Origin: Chlorobium sp. | Lineage (GTDB): Bacteria > Bacteroidota > Chlorobiia > Chlorobiales > Chlorobiaceae | Assembly: GCA_028277225.1 (NCBI GenBank) | Contig: JANQHB010000032.1 | Location: 62,001-126,000 of the forward strand | Length of the DNA: 64,000 bases | Direction of reading: 5' to 3' | In this document: positions 7,736 through 16,832 of the stretch, in pieces | Numbering within the stretch: the first letter of the stretch is position 1 | Layout: each line of letters opens with the position of its first letter | Made by a program: the position numbers and the translations under genes | Notes under the pieces: generated by a model | Database searches by the model: none | The model's input: the letters and a program-made list of their open reading frames with translations, nothing else | What the model was told of the DNA's origin: nothing

Positions 7736-9919
7736 TCAGGTAAGATCGAATCGGTCAAGATTCATGACCTTGTTCCATGCCGCAATAAAGTCATTCAGGA
7801 ACTTGTTCTGCGCATCCCTGCTTCCGTAAACCTCTGCAATGGCCCGGAGACGCGAATTCGATCCGAAAACAAGATCGACACGCGTGGCACTCCATCTGGA
7901 TTCTCCTGTTTTGCGATCGTAGCCATGAAAAATGTCATGTTCTTTCGAGACAGGTTTCCATTCCGTGCCCATATCGAGGAGATTGACGAAGAAGTCATTC
8001 GAAAGGGTTTCCGGCCGTTCGGTAAAAACACCATGCGGCGATTGTTCGAAATTGACGTTCAAAACACGCAGACCGCCGACAAGTACCGTCATTTCGGGTG
8101 CGGTAAGGGTCAGCAACTGAGAACGGTCAACCAGCATTTCCTCAGCAGAGACGCTGTATCTTGTTTTGATATAGTTGCGAAATCCGTCGGCTAAAGGTTC
8201 GAGAACTGAAAATGACTCTGCATCGGTCTGCTCCTCTGAAGCGTCAGTACGGCCCGGCGTGAACGGAACGGTCACATAGTGACCGGCGTTTTTTGCAGCT
8301 TTCTCTATTGCAGCACATCCGCCAAGGACGATCAGATCGGCAAGTGAAACTTTTTTTCCTCCAGTTTGTTCGGCATTGAATGTTTTTCGGACTTCCTCGA
8401 GTTTGTCAAGTACTCCCTGACGCTGTTCCGGTTGATTGACCGGCCAGTCTTTCTGTGGTGAAAGCCGGATACGTGCCCCGTTTGCTCCTCCGCGCTTGTC
8501 TGAACCGCGGAAAGTCGATGCCGAAGCCCATGCCGTCGAGACAAGTTCCGGGATCGAGAGACCGGAGGCAAGCAAGCGTTTCTTGAGTTCTGCAACGTCG
8601 TTCCGGTCAATCAGCTCATGATCGACTTCCGGTACAGGGTCCTGCCAGATCAAATCCTCTTTCGGGACTTCTGCTCCGAGATACCGTGATTTCGGACCCA
8701 TGTCACGATGTGTCAGCTTGAACCATGCACGGGCGAACGCATCAGCGAACTGGTCAGGGTGTTCGTAGTATCGCCGTGCAATCGGTCCGTAGATTGGATC
8801 CATACGCATCGCCAGATCAGCAGTTGTCATCATGGTCGGCACACGTTTCGAAGGATCGTGGGCAGCCGGTGCGAGATCTTCTTCGGCTACATCTTTCGGC
8901 TTCCACTGCCATGCTCCGGCAGGGCTTTTGGTCAGTTCCCACTCGTATTTGAAGAGCATACCGAGATAACCCATATCCCAATGAATCGGGTCGGGTGTCC
9001 ATGCTCCTTCCAGTCCGCTGGTCATGGTCTCGTCACCTTTGCCGCTGCCATAAACGCTTTTCCAGCCGAGCCCCTGTTCCTCGATTCCGGCTGCTTCGGG
9101 CTCCGGGCCCAAAAGCTCCGGATCACCTGCACCGTGACATTTTCCGAAGGTGTGTCCACCAGCCGTGAGTGCAACGGTCTCTTCGTCATTCATAGCCATG
9201 CGTGCAAACGTCTCACGAATGTCCCTGCCTGCGGCTACAGGGTCCGGCTTGCCATCAGGCCCTTCAGGGTTGACGTATATCAGGCCCATCTGTACTGCGG
9301 CAAGGGGATTATCAAGGTCGCGTTCTCCTGTATACCGGTTATTACCAAGCCACTTGACCTCCCTGCCCCAGTAGATGTCTTCTTCCGGTTCCCAGATGTC
9401 GATGCGTCCGCCGCCAAATCCGAAAGTTTTAAAACCCATCGATTCCAGGGCACAGTTGCCGGCAAGGATCATGAGGTCGGCCCAGGAAATTTTTTGTCCG
9501 TATTTTTGCTTGACAGGCCAGAGAAGCCGGCGGGCCTTGTCGAGATTAGCATTGTCGGGCCAGCTGTTGAGCGGTGCAAAGCGCTGATTGCCTGTACCGC
9601 CCCCGCCTCGTCCGTCACCTGTACGATAGGTGCCTGCGCTGTGCCATGCCATTCGTATAAAAAGGCCGCCGTAATGGCCGTAGTCAGCCGGCCACCATTC
9701 CTGTGAATCGGTCATCAGTGCGAATAGATCTTTTTTAAGGGCATGAAGGTCAAGCGTTTTGAACGCTTCGGCATAGCGGAACGATTCATCAAGGGGATTG
9801 CTCAGGAATGAGTGCTGATGAAGCATGTCAAGATTGAGCTGGTTCGGCCACCAGTCACGATTCGATGTTCCGGTGGCAGTGGCGTGCCCGGTAACCGGGC
9901 ATTTGCTTTTTTCATTCAT
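7736..9919 (-). CDS. katG: catalase-peroxidase KatG
   Basis: This 727-residue bifunctional haem enzyme removes hydrogen peroxide by catalase and peroxidase activity. The start at 9919 is preceded by a strong AGGAGG, so the 34-residue upstream extension of the open frame is not coding. The distal site R89-W92-H93, Tyr215 and Met241 match the Met-Tyr-Trp crosslink of the family. His256 in GGHTFGK is the proximal ligand. The C-terminal non-catalytic peroxidase copy is present, so the protein is full length. Finding KatG in a strict anaerobe points to oxygen exposure at oxic-anoxic boundaries. The ergothioneine genes lie divergently upstream. Confidence 0.97.
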   Translation of the reverse strand: MNEKSKCPVTGHATATGTSNRDWWPNQLNLDMLHQHSFLSNPLDESFRYAEAFKTLDLHALKKDLFALMTDSQEWWPADYGHYGGLFIRMAWHSAGTYRTGDGRGGGGTGNQRFAPLNSWPDNANLDKARRLLWPVKQKYGQKISWADLMILAGNCALESMGFKTFGFGGGRIDIWEPEEDIYWGREVKWLGNNRYTGERDLDNPLAAVQMGLIYVNPEGPDGKPDPVAAGRDIRETFARMAMNDEETVALTAGGHTFGKCHGAGDPELLGPEPEAAGIEEQGLGWKSVYGSGKGDETMTSGLEGAWTPDPIHWDMGYLGMLFKYEWELTKSPAGAWQWKPKDVAEEDLAPAAHDPSKRVPTMMTTADLAMRMDPIYGPIARRYYEHPDQFADAFARAWFKLTHRDMGPKSRYLGAEVPKEDLIWQDPVPEVDHELIDRNDVAELKKRLLASGLSIPELVSTAWASASTFRGSDKRGGANGARIRLSPQKDWPVNQPEQRQGVLDKLEEVRKTFNAEQTGGKKVSLADLIVLGGCAAIEKAAKNAGHYVTVPFTPGRTDASEEQTDAESFSVLEPLADGFRNYIKTRYSVSAEEMLVDRSQLLTLTAPEMTVLVGGLRVLNVNFEQSPHGVFTERPETLSNDFFVNLLDMGTEWKPVSKEHDIFHGYDRKTGESRWSATRVDLVFGSNSRLRAIAEVYGSRDAQNKFLNDFIAAWNKVMNLDRFDLT

Positions 9920-10422
9920 ATTCTTCTCCTCCTTTTCTTGTTCGTTCTGATACAGTTGTAAATAAACAGCCAGGCAAACAAGTGTGTCAGTTTTTGAATA
10001 GTGACAGCATCTTCTACACAATATATCATATAAATACGAATAGTTCCTATTTAGCAGGGTTGTTCTTCTGAAGCGTCCCGATGATGTCCGGTCATATTGA
10101 CGTTTACAAGGAGATCGGATCAGAAATAATGGTGTTGAAAAAATGCTGAATAAGGATCAGAACAGAACTGTTATAGTATCGATATGGTTCTGAGTTAGTG
10201 CTGATGCTCTGAGAAGGGGGGCTTCTGGTGAAGTTATAGCTGATCGGGGTAGTATGGTATCGTAATGGTTTCAAAATAAATCCATAATGATGTATAAATG
10301 GTGCTATAATGAGTTCGTAATGATTGTGTCGATACTTGACTGAGTTCGAACAGAATGTCAGTAAAAAAATGCATGGATCGTTAAAAACGGAATCTGTCCG
10401 GAATGAGATTTCGTTATGAAGC
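9920..10422. other. katG upstream region
   Basis: This region lies between katG and the repeat copy in front of eanB. It should hold the katG promoter and any peroxide-responsive operator. Around 10020-10050 it is AT-rich (ATATATCATATAAATACG). I see no clear PerR or OxyR site. An open frame at 10104-10439 on the minus strand has no features of a real protein. Confidence 0.4.
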
Positions 10423-10591
10423 CCTGGATTGATCGACAATCCCGATGGATTTTAACAAATGCGGTTCTTCATCGGTTTTTCCTGCTCCCGGAAGGTGATG
10501 AATAATCACACCTGTTGAACAGTATAAAAGATTGTATTTTATAGCTATACCTTTATAGAACATCCCGAAAAGTCGGGACACTCGGTTTAGG
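10423..10591 (-). repeat. dispersed TIR element, copy A (short)
   Basis: Read on the minus strand it begins CCTAAACCGAGTG, the left terminal repeat, at 10591. It ends near 10423 with a degenerate right end. It shares with the other copies the blocks TATACTGTTCAACAGG, ATTCATCACCT and AACCGCATTTGTTAAAATCC. It also carries a CCCGACTTTTCGGGAT hairpin next to the left end. The right half present in other copies is missing. It lies directly upstream of eanB, so it probably contributes to that promoter region. Confidence 0.7.
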
Positions 10592-10652
10592 TAAGTTTTA
10601 AATTGCCGGTTGAGAGCATGCCCGGTTTCAGATAAACAATACCAATGCTGCC

Positions 10653-11945
10653 ATGAACGAAATCAAAGAGGTTTCGACACAAGCTTTGTCCTCCATGCTT
10701 GGACGTGATGATTTGACGATAATCGATACTCGTTCCATCGATGCATACAACGGATGGCCTATGCAGAACGAATCGCGCGGCGGGCATATTAAAGGAGCAA
10801 GAACTTTGCCGTATAAATGGCTCGGGTATCCCGAATGGGATGACATCATTGCCTTCAAAAACATCAGAAGGGGCAATTCTGTAGTTGTCTACGGCTATAC
10901 GGCAGAACAGAGTATGCAGACAGCTGAAAGGTTCAGAAAAGCAGGTTTTGCTGATATCACGGTCTATAACCGCTTTATTCAGGAATGGTCGGCTGATGCA
11001 TCAATGCCAATGGAAAAAATGGCTAACTATCGACAACTGGTATCTCCGGACTGGGTTAACGTTCTTGTTCATGGAGATGATCCCGGGGAGTATGGCAACG
11101 ACAGGTTTCTTGTGTGTCATGCCCACTACCGGAATCGCGATGCCTATCTCAGCGGTCATATCCCAGGTGCCATCGATATGGATACGCTCGTCCTTGAATC
11201 ACCTGATACATGGAACAGGCGGAGTCCGGGTGAACTGGCGGTATCTTTTGAACAGCATGGCATCACAGCGGACACAACGGTCGTTGTATACGGCAAGTTC
11301 ATGCATCCTGACAATGCGGATGATTTTCCTGGAAGTGCAGCAGGGCATATAGGCGCCATAAGGCTCGCTTTCATCATGATGTATGCCGGCGTAAAGGATG
11401 TTCGCGTTCTCAACGGCGGGTATCGTTCCTGGGAAAATGCCGGATTTGAGATCAGCAGGGAAGATGTTGTCAAAAAACCGGTTCCTTCCTTTGGGGCACA
11501 GATACCGTCAAGGCCGGAACTTGCCGTCGATACGCCTGAAGCAAAAACGATGCTCCAGGCCGAAGACGCTGATCTGGTATGCGTCAGAAGCTATCCTGAA
11601 TATATCGGAGAGGTAAGTGGCTACAATTACATCAGGAAAAAAGGCCGGATTCCAGGTGCGGTTTTTGCGAATTGCGGCAGTGACGCCTATCACATGGAGA
11701 ATTACCGCAACCTTGATCACACAACGCGCGAATATCATGAGATCGCTGAAATATGGAATCGGTCAGGTATTGTTCCTGAAAAGCATCTGGCGTTTTATTG
11801 CGGAACAGGATGGCGGGGTAGTGAAGCATGGTTTAACGCTCTGTTGTTGGGCTGGCCAAGGGTATCGGTCTATGACGGTGGCTGGTTCGAATGGAGTAAT
11901 GACCCGGCTAATCCTTACGAAACAGGTGAGCCGCAAGGCGTATAA
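10653..11945 (+). CDS. eanB: EanB-like rhodanese sulfurtransferase (anaerobic ergothioneine synthase)
   Basis: The 430-residue protein contains three rhodanese-like modules. In the first two the active-site Cys loop is lost (VVVYGYTAEQ and VVVYGKFMHP). The third has the intact loop FYCGTGWRG with Cys383. In Chlorobium, EanB uses polysulfide carried on one Cys of a multi-rhodanese protein to convert hercynine (trimethyl-histidine) directly to ergothioneine without oxygen. The next gene, 0 bp away, is the EgtD-like methyltransferase that makes hercynine, which strongly supports this function over a general thiosulfate sulfurtransferase. The protein is cytosolic with no signal peptide. A repeat element lies immediately upstream. 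Confidence 0.88.
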   Translation: MNEIKEVSTQALSSMLGRDDLTIIDTRSIDAYNGWPMQNESRGGHIKGARTLPYKWLGYPEWDDIIAFKNIRRGNSVVVYGYTAEQSMQTAERFRKAGFADITVYNRFIQEWSADASMPMEKMANYRQLVSPDWVNVLVHGDDPGEYGNDRFLVCHAHYRNRDAYLSGHIPGAIDMDTLVLESPDTWNRRSPGELAVSFEQHGITADTTVVVYGKFMHPDNADDFPGSAAGHIGAIRLAFIMMYAGVKDVRVLNGGYRSWENAGFEISREDVVKKPVPSFGAQIPSRPELAVDTPEAKTMLQAEDADLVCVRSYPEYIGEVSGYNYIRKKGRIPGAVFANCGSDAYHMENYRNLDHTTREYHEIAEIWNRSGIVPEKHLAFYCGTGWRGSEAWFNALLLGWPRVSVYDGGWFEWSNDPANPYETGEPQGV

Positions 11946-12947
11946 ATGGATTATACCAAAAGAGAGGTGTCCGAATACGGTTCTGCCAGAATCGTTAATT
12001 GCCTTCCGGAAATAGGAATTGATACAGTTGTTGAGGAGATAGTCGAGGGATTGTCTTGCCGTCCAAAACGCCTGTCGAGCAAATACTTTTATGACAAAGA
12101 GGGGTCTGTTCTTTTCGAAAGAATCACAGCTCTCGAAGAGTATTACCCTTCCCGCACCGAAAAAGCCATTCTTCGGGATTTGCCCCTGTGTTCACTGACT
12201 GATTGTGCGGAACTTGATATCATTGAACTCGGTAGCGGCGATCACAGCAAGATCACACTGCTTCTGGAAAAGATCCCGAACGACCGGTTATCTGGTATGC
12301 GATATGTGGCGGTTGATATCAGTCGTCCTGCACTCGATGCCTCGATCAGGGAACTGACATGTCTTTTTCCCGGGCTTCAGATCAGTGGTATAGTTGGTGA
12401 TTATTTTCAACAGATGCACCTTGTAACCGGTGCCAGACAGAAATTGTACTGTTTTCTGGGCAGTACGATAGGCAATCTGGATAGGGATGATGCGATGGTT
12501 TTTGTCAGGAATCTGGGGGAAACGATGTCTTCGGGAGACAGCTTTCTGATAGGGTTCGACCGGATAAAGGATACAGAGATTCTCGAAAGGGCATATAACG
12601 ACGATGGCGGCGTTACAGCACGCTTCAATAAAAATATCCTCAATGTTGTAAACAGGCTTATTGACGCTGATTTTGACCCTGATGACTTTGAACACAGGGC
12701 GTTCTACAATCAGGAAGAACGACGTATAGAGATGCATCTTATGGCCATTGAGGATATGCGTGTCAAAACACCATACGTCAAGGACGATTTATTTCTCAGG
12801 AAAGGAGAGATGATCCACACAGAAAACTCGCACAAGTTTGATGAAGTCGATATAGCTCAAATTGCAGACCGTGCGGGATTATCCGTTGACAGGATTATTT
12901 CCGATGAAAACATGTGGTTCAGCCTGGTGCAGTACATGAAGGGTTGA
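11946..12947 (+). CDS. eanA: EanA/EgtD-like L-histidine N-alpha-methyltransferase
   Basis: The 333-residue SAM enzyme would trimethylate the alpha-amino group of histidine to form hercynine. The family signatures are KYFYDKEGSVLFERIT (residues 46-61), EYYPSRTE shortly after, and the SAM loop ELGSGDH at 94-100. The start codon immediately follows the TAA of eanB, so the two are translationally coupled. Together they form the oxygen-independent ergothioneine pathway known from green sulfur bacteria. The order sulfurtransferase first and methyltransferase second is clear here. Confidence 0.92.
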   Translation: MDYTKREVSEYGSARIVNCLPEIGIDTVVEEIVEGLSCRPKRLSSKYFYDKEGSVLFERITALEEYYPSRTEKAILRDLPLCSLTDCAELDIIELGSGDHSKITLLLEKIPNDRLSGMRYVAVDISRPALDASIRELTCLFPGLQISGIVGDYFQQMHLVTGARQKLYCFLGSTIGNLDRDDAMVFVRNLGETMSSGDSFLIGFDRIKDTEILERAYNDDGGVTARFNKNILNVVNRLIDADFDPDDFEHRAFYNQEERRIEMHLMAIEDMRVKTPYVKDDLFLRKGEMIHTENSHKFDEVDIAQIADRAGLSVDRIISDENMWFSLVQYMKG

Positions 12948-13025
12948 TGATTTCCCGGTTTCTTCTCCCACTTTTTCTTCTTTTCGCCTTCTTGCTATTG
13001 TGTACTTATTCTGGTACATTGGTGC

Positions 13026-13361
13026 ATGGATAAACCTAAACTTGACGTTCGTTTCTATAAAACCGACAGTGGCACAGAGCCTGTGCGGGAGTGGTTGTGT
13101 GAATTACCGGCAACCGATCGAAAAAAAATCGGTGAAGATATCAAGACGGTACAGTATGGCTGGCCTCTTGGGATGCCGTTAGTGCGCAAAATGGAAAAGG
13201 ACTTATGGGAAATACGAATACATCTGCAATCAAGGATTGCGCGTGTATTGTTCACATTATCTGGTGATATGATCGTTTTGTTGCATGGTTTTATTAAAAA
13301 ATCGCAAGCAACTCCAAAGCACGATTTGAAATTGGCGATAAACAGAATGAGGAGTACATGA
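13026..13361 (+). CDS. HigB/Gp49-family toxin (RelE superfamily)
   Basis: This 111-residue protein has the pattern of phage-derived Gp49-like HigB toxins. These include VREWLCELPATDRKKIGEDIK near the N-terminus, PLVRKMEKDLWEIRI in the middle and VLLHGFIKKSQATPKHDLKLA at the end. Family members cleave mRNA at the ribosome. The stop codon overlaps the start of an XRE-type antitoxin gene. Toxin-first order is normal for this class. Confidence 0.88.
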   Translation: MDKPKLDVRFYKTDSGTEPVREWLCELPATDRKKIGEDIKTVQYGWPLGMPLVRKMEKDLWEIRIHLQSRIARVLFTLSGDMIVLLHGFIKKSQATPKHDLKLAINRMRST

Positions 13362-13645
13362 TGGACAAGAAAAATATTGGCAGCAGCTTCGACGACTTTC
13401 TCGAAGAAGAAGCGATTCTCGATGAAACGACTGCTGTAGCCATCAAGCGTGTGATAGCCTGGCAAATAGATCAGGAAATGAAAACACAAAAGCTGACAAA
13501 GTCGGCCATGGCAAAGAAAATGCATACCAGCAGGTCTGCTCTGAACCGTTTACTCGATGAAAACGATACAAGCCTGACCCTCACGACTCTGTCACGCGCG
13601 GCAGCCGTACTTGGAAAAAGATTCAGAATTGAGCTCGAGTCTTGA
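13358..13645 (+). CDS. HigA-like XRE antitoxin
   Basis: The 95-residue protein has a helix-turn-helix in KLTKSAMAKKMHTSRSALNR, followed by LLDENDTSLTLTTLSRAAAVLGK, the typical end of XRE antitoxins paired with Gp49-type toxins. The ATG lies inside the end of the toxin gene, with AGGAG a few bases upstream, so translation is coupled. It should neutralise the toxin and repress the operon promoter at about 12950-13020. Confidence 0.88.
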   Translation: MMDKKNIGSSFDDFLEEEAILDETTAVAIKRVIAWQIDQEMKTQKLTKSAMAKKMHTSRSALNRLLDENDTSLTLTTLSRAAAVLGKRFRIELES

Positions 13646-13705
13646 GCGCGCGAGGCTGTTTTTTGACGTTTATGTCGAGTTTTTTCTGGATAGGGGCAGT
13701 CTGGT

Positions 13706-13891
13706 GTGGTGACAAGGCCTGCAAGTCCGGGGCCTCACTTCGTGTGGGTGGAGCGCCATGTCGCTCCTTCGGGTGTGATTGTTCCGGGCCACTGGAAGTA
13801 TGTTGGTCCTCACAAGCCTCATCGAGTGCGGGTGCCGGGTCATTACAACCGCCGAGGACGCTGGATTCCCGGTCACTGGAAATACCATTGA
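13706..13891 (+). pseudogene. WxxGxW-type repeat protein remnant, probably frameshifted lipoprotein
   Basis: The frame encodes about 61 residues with repeated PGHW/PGHY units (VIVPGHWKYV, VRVPGHYN, RWIPGHWKYH), the look of small YXWGXW/WxxGxW envelope proteins. Its full-length relatives start with a lipoprotein leader. Here an in-frame TAG lies five codons before the first usable GTG. A leader-like sequence (FMSSFFWIGAVWCG) lies just upstream in another frame, meeting at the GTGTGGTG run near 13703-13710. A small indel there would rejoin them. It could also be a short intact gene starting at the GTG. Confidence 0.45.
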
Positions 13892-13894
13892 GCT

Positions 13895-15217
13895 CTACTC
13901 CAGTCCGTGCAGCACACCATTGTGATAAATGCCCAAAGCCCGTCCTTTCATGGTCCGGTTGATGAACGGCGTGTTTCTGGATTTTGAACGTATGTTTTCA
14001 TCACTGAAGGTCCAGGTCTCATCAGGATCGATGAACGTGAAGTTTGCGGGGCTTCCCGGTTCAAAGAGGACGGGGGAGAGGCCCATGATTTTTCTTGGAT
14101 TTGACGAAAGCAGTTCTATAGCTCTGTAGAGTGAGATTATTCCTGTGTGAACCAGCTCGGAAAACGTGAGCCCGACAGATGTTTCGAGGCCGATAATACC
14201 GAATGAAGCCTGGTCGGGCGGGCACTCTTTTTCGTGTCGGGCATGAGGTGCATGGTCACAGGCAATTGCATCGATAGTTCCATCCGCAAGTGCTTCGAGA
14301 AGGGCATTCCTGTTCTCTTCGCTGCAGAGCGGCGGTTTCATGATATAGTTACCCTTGTCCTCTGCTTCATAAAGCTCTTTTTCGGTCAAGGTAAAGTGGT
14401 GCGGGGTTATTTCGCAGGTTACCTGCATGCCTTTTGTTTTTGCTCGGCGTACCAGGTCAAGCGCACCTTTGGTACTGATATGTGCGACATGGTATTTGGG
14501 CGAACCGACGGGCGGATTGAGTTTGTGCTGTTGCAGGTAGTCCATCAGGTTCAGGTCGCGTGCAAGTGTGATGGTTTCTGCGACATCGGGAATTCCTTTG
14601 AGTCCGAGAAGTCCTGAGAACCGCCCCTCATTCATGATCCCGCCGGAAGACAGCGAGGTATCCTCACAATGCTGGACAACAAGCAGTTCAAAGCTGGCGG
14701 CATACTCGAAAACCAGCCGCATCATTCGGCTGCTCTGTACGGCGGTTCCGTCATCGGAGATGGCCTGTATGCCGTAAGAGCACAATTTTCCGTAGGGCGA
14801 AAGTTTTTCACCGGCACTTCCTTCAGTCATGGCTGCGACGATTTCTATGTCGACGGGAAGGTCTTTTGCAGTATGGCGTATGAAGGCAGCGCCGAGAGGG
14901 CTGTCAATGACCGGTTTTGTGTTCGGCATGACGGCAACTCCCGTGAATCCTCCGGCGATTGCCGCCCTGGAGCCTGTTTCAAGGGTTTCCTTGTATTCCT
15001 GTCCCGGTTCCCTGAAATGGCAGTGCATGTCGAACAGTCCCGAGGAGATGACCTTGCCGCTCATATCGATAACACGATCATTGTCGTCCGGAGCTATGGT
15101 TTTGCCGCCGAAAGTGATCACGTCGATCACACCTGAGTCGGAAACCCTGATGGAGCCTTCTTGTTCAAGGTTCTGTGCCGGGTTTACAAGTCGTGCGTTG
15201 TGGAAAATGATAGCCAT
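13895..15217 (-). CDS. pyrC: dihydroorotase
   Basis: The 440-residue class I dihydroorotase closes carbamoyl-aspartate to dihydroorotate in pyrimidine synthesis. The zinc-binding H-x-H is H65 and H67 in FDMHCHFREPGQEY, and the later metal and catalytic motif CDHAPHA is intact. The substrate-binding MPNTKPVID stretch is present. The gene is 23 bp downstream of an FAH-family hydrolase on the same strand, so the two are likely co-transcribed, although no metabolic link is evident. Confidence 0.95.
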   Translation of the reverse strand: MAIIFHNARLVNPAQNLEQEGSIRVSDSGVIDVITFGGKTIAPDDNDRVIDMSGKVISSGLFDMHCHFREPGQEYKETLETGSRAAIAGGFTGVAVMPNTKPVIDSPLGAAFIRHTAKDLPVDIEIVAAMTEGSAGEKLSPYGKLCSYGIQAISDDGTAVQSSRMMRLVFEYAASFELLVVQHCEDTSLSSGGIMNEGRFSGLLGLKGIPDVAETITLARDLNLMDYLQQHKLNPPVGSPKYHVAHISTKGALDLVRRAKTKGMQVTCEITPHHFTLTEKELYEAEDKGNYIMKPPLCSEENRNALLEALADGTIDAIACDHAPHARHEKECPPDQASFGIIGLETSVGLTFSELVHTGIISLYRAIELLSSNPRKIMGLSPVLFEPGSPANFTFIDPDETWTFSDENIRSKSRNTPFINRTMKGRALGIYHNGVLHGLE

Positions 15218-15240
15218 GTTTCTGTCCGGATATTTGATGG

Positions 15241-15963
15241 TCAGCTTTCTACGAAAGCTTCGAGAGTGGTTAGCGGTCCTGAATCGCGGGCATTTTCAAG
15301 GTGCAGTTCTGCATACAGTCTGTCGCCGGGGCTTACTTTTCCTACACCCTCCGGTGTACCTGTAAACAGCAGGTCACCCGCCTGCAACCCGTAAATATAC
15401 GACAAATAGGAGATCAGTACAGGTATGCTGAACAGCATTTTTTTCGCTTCTCCTTTCTGTACGACGGCGCCGTTCCTGGTAAGCTCGAACAGAAGCACAC
15501 CAGGATCAGGAACAGCTTCGGCGGGAACCAGGTCGGAAACCAGCGCGCTGTTTTTAAATCCTTTGCATTTCAGCCATGGTTCACCTTTTCTCTTGGCATC
15601 TATCTGTACATCACGAAGCGTCATATCGAGTCCGATCCCGTATCCTGCCACAAAGGTCATGGCATCCTGTTCCGAAACATTTTCGGCATCCTTTCCGATG
15701 AGCACGATCAGTTCGGCTTCGTAATGCATATTTTCTGAAACGGGGTTGCCGCGGAATAACGGGATCGATGTTGTGCCGTTCCGGGAGAGGGATGTGGGGG
15801 GCTTGAGGAAAATGAGCGGTTCGTTCTCTTTCTCCTGTTTGGCGTTATGTTCGCGGTTCCGGGGTTCCCACTGCTGCATTTCTTCTGCATGGAGCTGGTA
15901 GTTTTTACCGACACAGTAGAGTGATGACGGTTTCAGTGATGATGCAGGTATGGTTTGTTTCAT
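15241..15963 (-). CDS. fumarylacetoacetate hydrolase family protein
   Basis: This 240-residue protein has the FAH fold: the N-terminal YCVGKNYQLHAEEM stretch and a metal-binding core around MHYEAELIVLIGKDAE. It also has the GIGLDMTLRDVQ motif and the C-terminal LLFTGTPEGVGKVSPGD motif. Short FAH proteins of this type hydrolyse acylpyruvates or decarboxylate oxaloacetate, and the exact substrate cannot be assigned. It is first in a two-gene unit with pyrC. Confidence 0.88.
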   Translation of the reverse strand: MKQTIPASSLKPSSLYCVGKNYQLHAEEMQQWEPRNREHNAKQEKENEPLIFLKPPTSLSRNGTTSIPLFRGNPVSENMHYEAELIVLIGKDAENVSEQDAMTFVAGYGIGLDMTLRDVQIDAKRKGEPWLKCKGFKNSALVSDLVPAEAVPDPGVLLFELTRNGAVVQKGEAKKMLFSIPVLISYLSYIYGLQAGDLLFTGTPEGVGKVSPGDRLYAELHLENARDSGPLTTLEAFVES

Positions 15964-16232
15964 GAATATCTATGGATTGTGCGTCAACTGTTTTTCCGGT
16001 AGGGGAAATGTAGGAAAAAATATAGGGTCCGATCATCGTGCCGCTGCCGCAGCGTTCGTCTTTTCTCAGGCGGGAATTGTTCTGTGGCTGCAGATGTCGG
16101 TGACGAATGAAATGTCACGGTTCCATGATGATGAGGTAAACGACATATGATTTTCGTATCTTGCACACTTTGGCGTGGCGTATAAAGACTCGGGGGACTT
16201 ATTTGTCGCAGTTCCGAACGGAGGAATGAGGT
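15964..16232. other. divergent intergenic region
   Basis: This region lies between the FAH gene and the cyclo-ligase gene. It should hold two outward promoters. I see no gene, repeat or recognisable operator. Confidence 0.4.
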
Positions 16233-16832
16233 ATTTCACACGGTGACAAGAGTGTCAAGAACGCGATCCGAAGCGATGTGAAAAGCATCCGTGCGTCCAT
16301 GGATGTTGAGGCATGGCGGATGAAGAGCGCCGGTATCGGTGAGAAACTTTTCGGGTTACCCGAAATCCGCCGTGCCGGGAGCATCATGCTGTATCTTGCA
16401 ATGAGCGAGAGGCGTGAAGTCGATACCGGACCATTGATAACCCGCCTTTGCTCGAAAGGAGACGTAAAGCTTCTGGTTCCTTATACGACGAAGGGCGATA
16501 TGTATGCCGCCCCGTATTGTGAAGGTGATGCTCTTGTAAGGGGTGCTTTCGGGCAGCGTGAGCCTGCCGTTTTTTTTGACGACGACCCTGTTCATCCCGA
16601 CGTTATGGTTATTCCTGCTGTCGCAGTGGACCGCAAGGGCAGCCGTCTCGGCTATGGCAGAGGGTATTATGACCGTTTCATTTCAGGGCTTCGCGGCAAA
16701 GGGGAGTTGCCTTTTCTCATTGCGCCGGTGTTTTCTTTTCAATTGCTCGACAATCTCCCGAATGATCCCTGGGATGAAATGCTCCATTGTGTGGTAACTG
16801 AAAAAGAGATTTTACGATTCAATCAACGTTGA
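16233..16832 (+). CDS. 5-formyltetrahydrofolate cyclo-ligase
   Basis: The enzyme converts 5-formyl-THF to methenyl-THF with ATP. The C-terminal signature RKGSRLGYGRGYYDRFI and the PAVAVD stretch before it identify the family. The first standard start in frame is the GTG at 16278 (184 residues). The sequence before it (DKSVKNAIRSDV) looks like the usual N-terminal helix of the family and is preceded by GGAGGAATGAGGT. The only in-frame candidate there is ATT at 16233, giving 199 residues. I give that longer extent, and 16278 is the conservative choice. The gene overlaps ppk by 4 bp. Confidence 0.85.
   Translation: MSHGDKSVKNAIRSDVKSIRASMDVEAWRMKSAGIGEKLFGLPEIRRAGSIMLYLAMSERREVDTGPLITRLCSKGDVKLLVPYTTKGDMYAAPYCEGDALVRGAFGQREPAVFFDDDPVHPDVMVIPAVAVDRKGSRLGYGRGYYDRFISGLRGKGELPFLIAPVFSFQLLDNLPNDPWDEMLHCVVTEKEILRFNQR

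Noticed and set aside
8708..9706. 332-residue open frame opposite katG
   Set aside because: It is antisense to a highly conserved enzyme and is open because of GC-biased codon positions. No domain is recognisable.
10104..10439. 111-residue open frame between katG and eanB
   Set aside because: It has low-complexity composition, no ribosome binding site and no resemblance to any family.
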